Assembly (NCBI RefSeq): GCF_005222675.1
Contig: NZ_STGE01000002.1
Coordinates: 62,001 to 126,000, forward strand
Source of the DNA: Mycolicibacterium sp. CR10
GTDB taxonomy: Bacteria; Actinomycetota; Actinomycetes; Mycobacteriales; Mycobacteriaceae
Direction of reading: 5' to 3'
Length of the DNA stretch: 64,000 bases
Below, piece after piece: positions 63,872 to 64,000 of this stretch. A program made the position numbers and the translations under genes. A model generated the notes under the pieces. The model made no database searches. It saw only the letters and a program-made list of their open reading frames with translations, and had not been told where the DNA came from. Every line of letters starts with the position of its first letter. Position 1 is the stretch's first letter.

Positions 63872-64000
63872 ATGCGTTGGAACCCACTTGGCGCCGTCTG
63901 CGTCCTCGCCGCGAGCGTGGCGATCCTGTCGGGCTGCTCTTCGGATACCGAGCCGGCGCCGACGTCGTCATCGGCCGCGCCGTCCACGTCCATGGAGACA
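63872..64000 (+). CDS. N-terminal part of a lipoprotein (truncated by window edge)
   Basis: The ATG at 63872 opens a frame that runs in phase to the last base of the window, giving 43 residues. Residues 1-20 form a signal peptide with lipobox ILSGC (C20 lipidated), followed by a Ser/Pro/Ala-rich linker. The mature domain is outside the window, so the family is unknown. It is divergent from the cysteine dioxygenase gene. Confidence 0.65.
   Translation, partial: MRWNPLGAVCVLAASVAILSGCSSDTEPAPTSSSAAPSTSMET

Overview
The window reads as chromosome of a GC-rich mycobacterium, most likely a fast-growing environmental Mycolicibacterium. From about 10.7 kb to 62.7 kb the gene order follows, in reverse, the M. 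tuberculosis Rv1069c-Rv1112 neighbourhood: ychF, a DUF6542 protein, ispH, the Rv1109c family, xseAB, 3beta-HSD, an AI-2E permease, glpX, fum, a polysaccharide deacetylase, phoH2, desA2, glyA, coaA, the short-chain Z-prenyl synthase, haemolysin III, a DUF255 protein, mca, greA, metB, pra, cbs, lipU, an SGNH esterase, fadA, echA9, echA8 and the Rv1069c family. No rRNA, tRNA, CRISPR array or intact insertion sequence was seen.

Region 1 (1-6.9 kb) is accessory: an HNH protein, a beta-lactamase-fold lipoprotein, a deazaflavin (Ddn-type) oxidoreductase, a haemophore-type gene pair, a VOC protein, two toxin-antitoxin pairs (VapBC and RelE/Phd) and a DUF4239 membrane protein.

Region 2 (5.4-10.75 kb) looks like a scarred integration hotspot. 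Four copies of the 3' end of ychF lie in direct orientation at about 5402, 7096, 8093 and 10724. Between them sit the RelE pair, DUF4239, an epoxide-hydrolase-like enzyme, a TetR regulator with a divergent DapB-fold dehydrogenase, a truncated DoxX gene and a decayed tyrosine integrase that abuts the last copy. I read this as stacked remnants of integrative elements that used the ychF tail as attB.

Region 3 (10.7-25 kb) mixes core genes (ychF, ispH, xseAB) with insertions: a class B penicillin-binding lipoprotein, a steroid-type 3beta-HSD behind a consensus KstR box, a sulfatase-HAD-formylglycine-generating-enzyme cluster, a 39-residue cysteine-rich peptide, and two overlapping SDR genes behind a perfect KstR palindrome.

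Region 4 (25-49 kb) is core metabolism: gluconeogenic GlpX and fumarase, DesA2, serine hydroxymethyltransferase (the long actinobacterial type rather than the short GlyA1 type), pantothenate kinase, a Z-prenyl diphosphate synthase, mycothiol S-conjugate amidase and GreA. Three copies of a 61-bp hairpin element sit just after the stop codons of phoH2, glyA and a membrane-protein gene. Tandem paralogues occur twice (two 137-residue membrane proteins; two RDD proteins flanking a Pro-rich membrane protein).

Region 5 (48-64 kb) holds sulfur amino-acid metabolism (metB, cbs, cysteine dioxygenase plus rhodanese) and acyl-CoA degradation (a glutaryl-CoA-dehydrogenase-like enzyme, FadA, EchA9, EchA8). 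A short open frame containing Cys-Cys precedes the cysteine dioxygenase gene, as in the cysteine attenuators known from mycobacteria.
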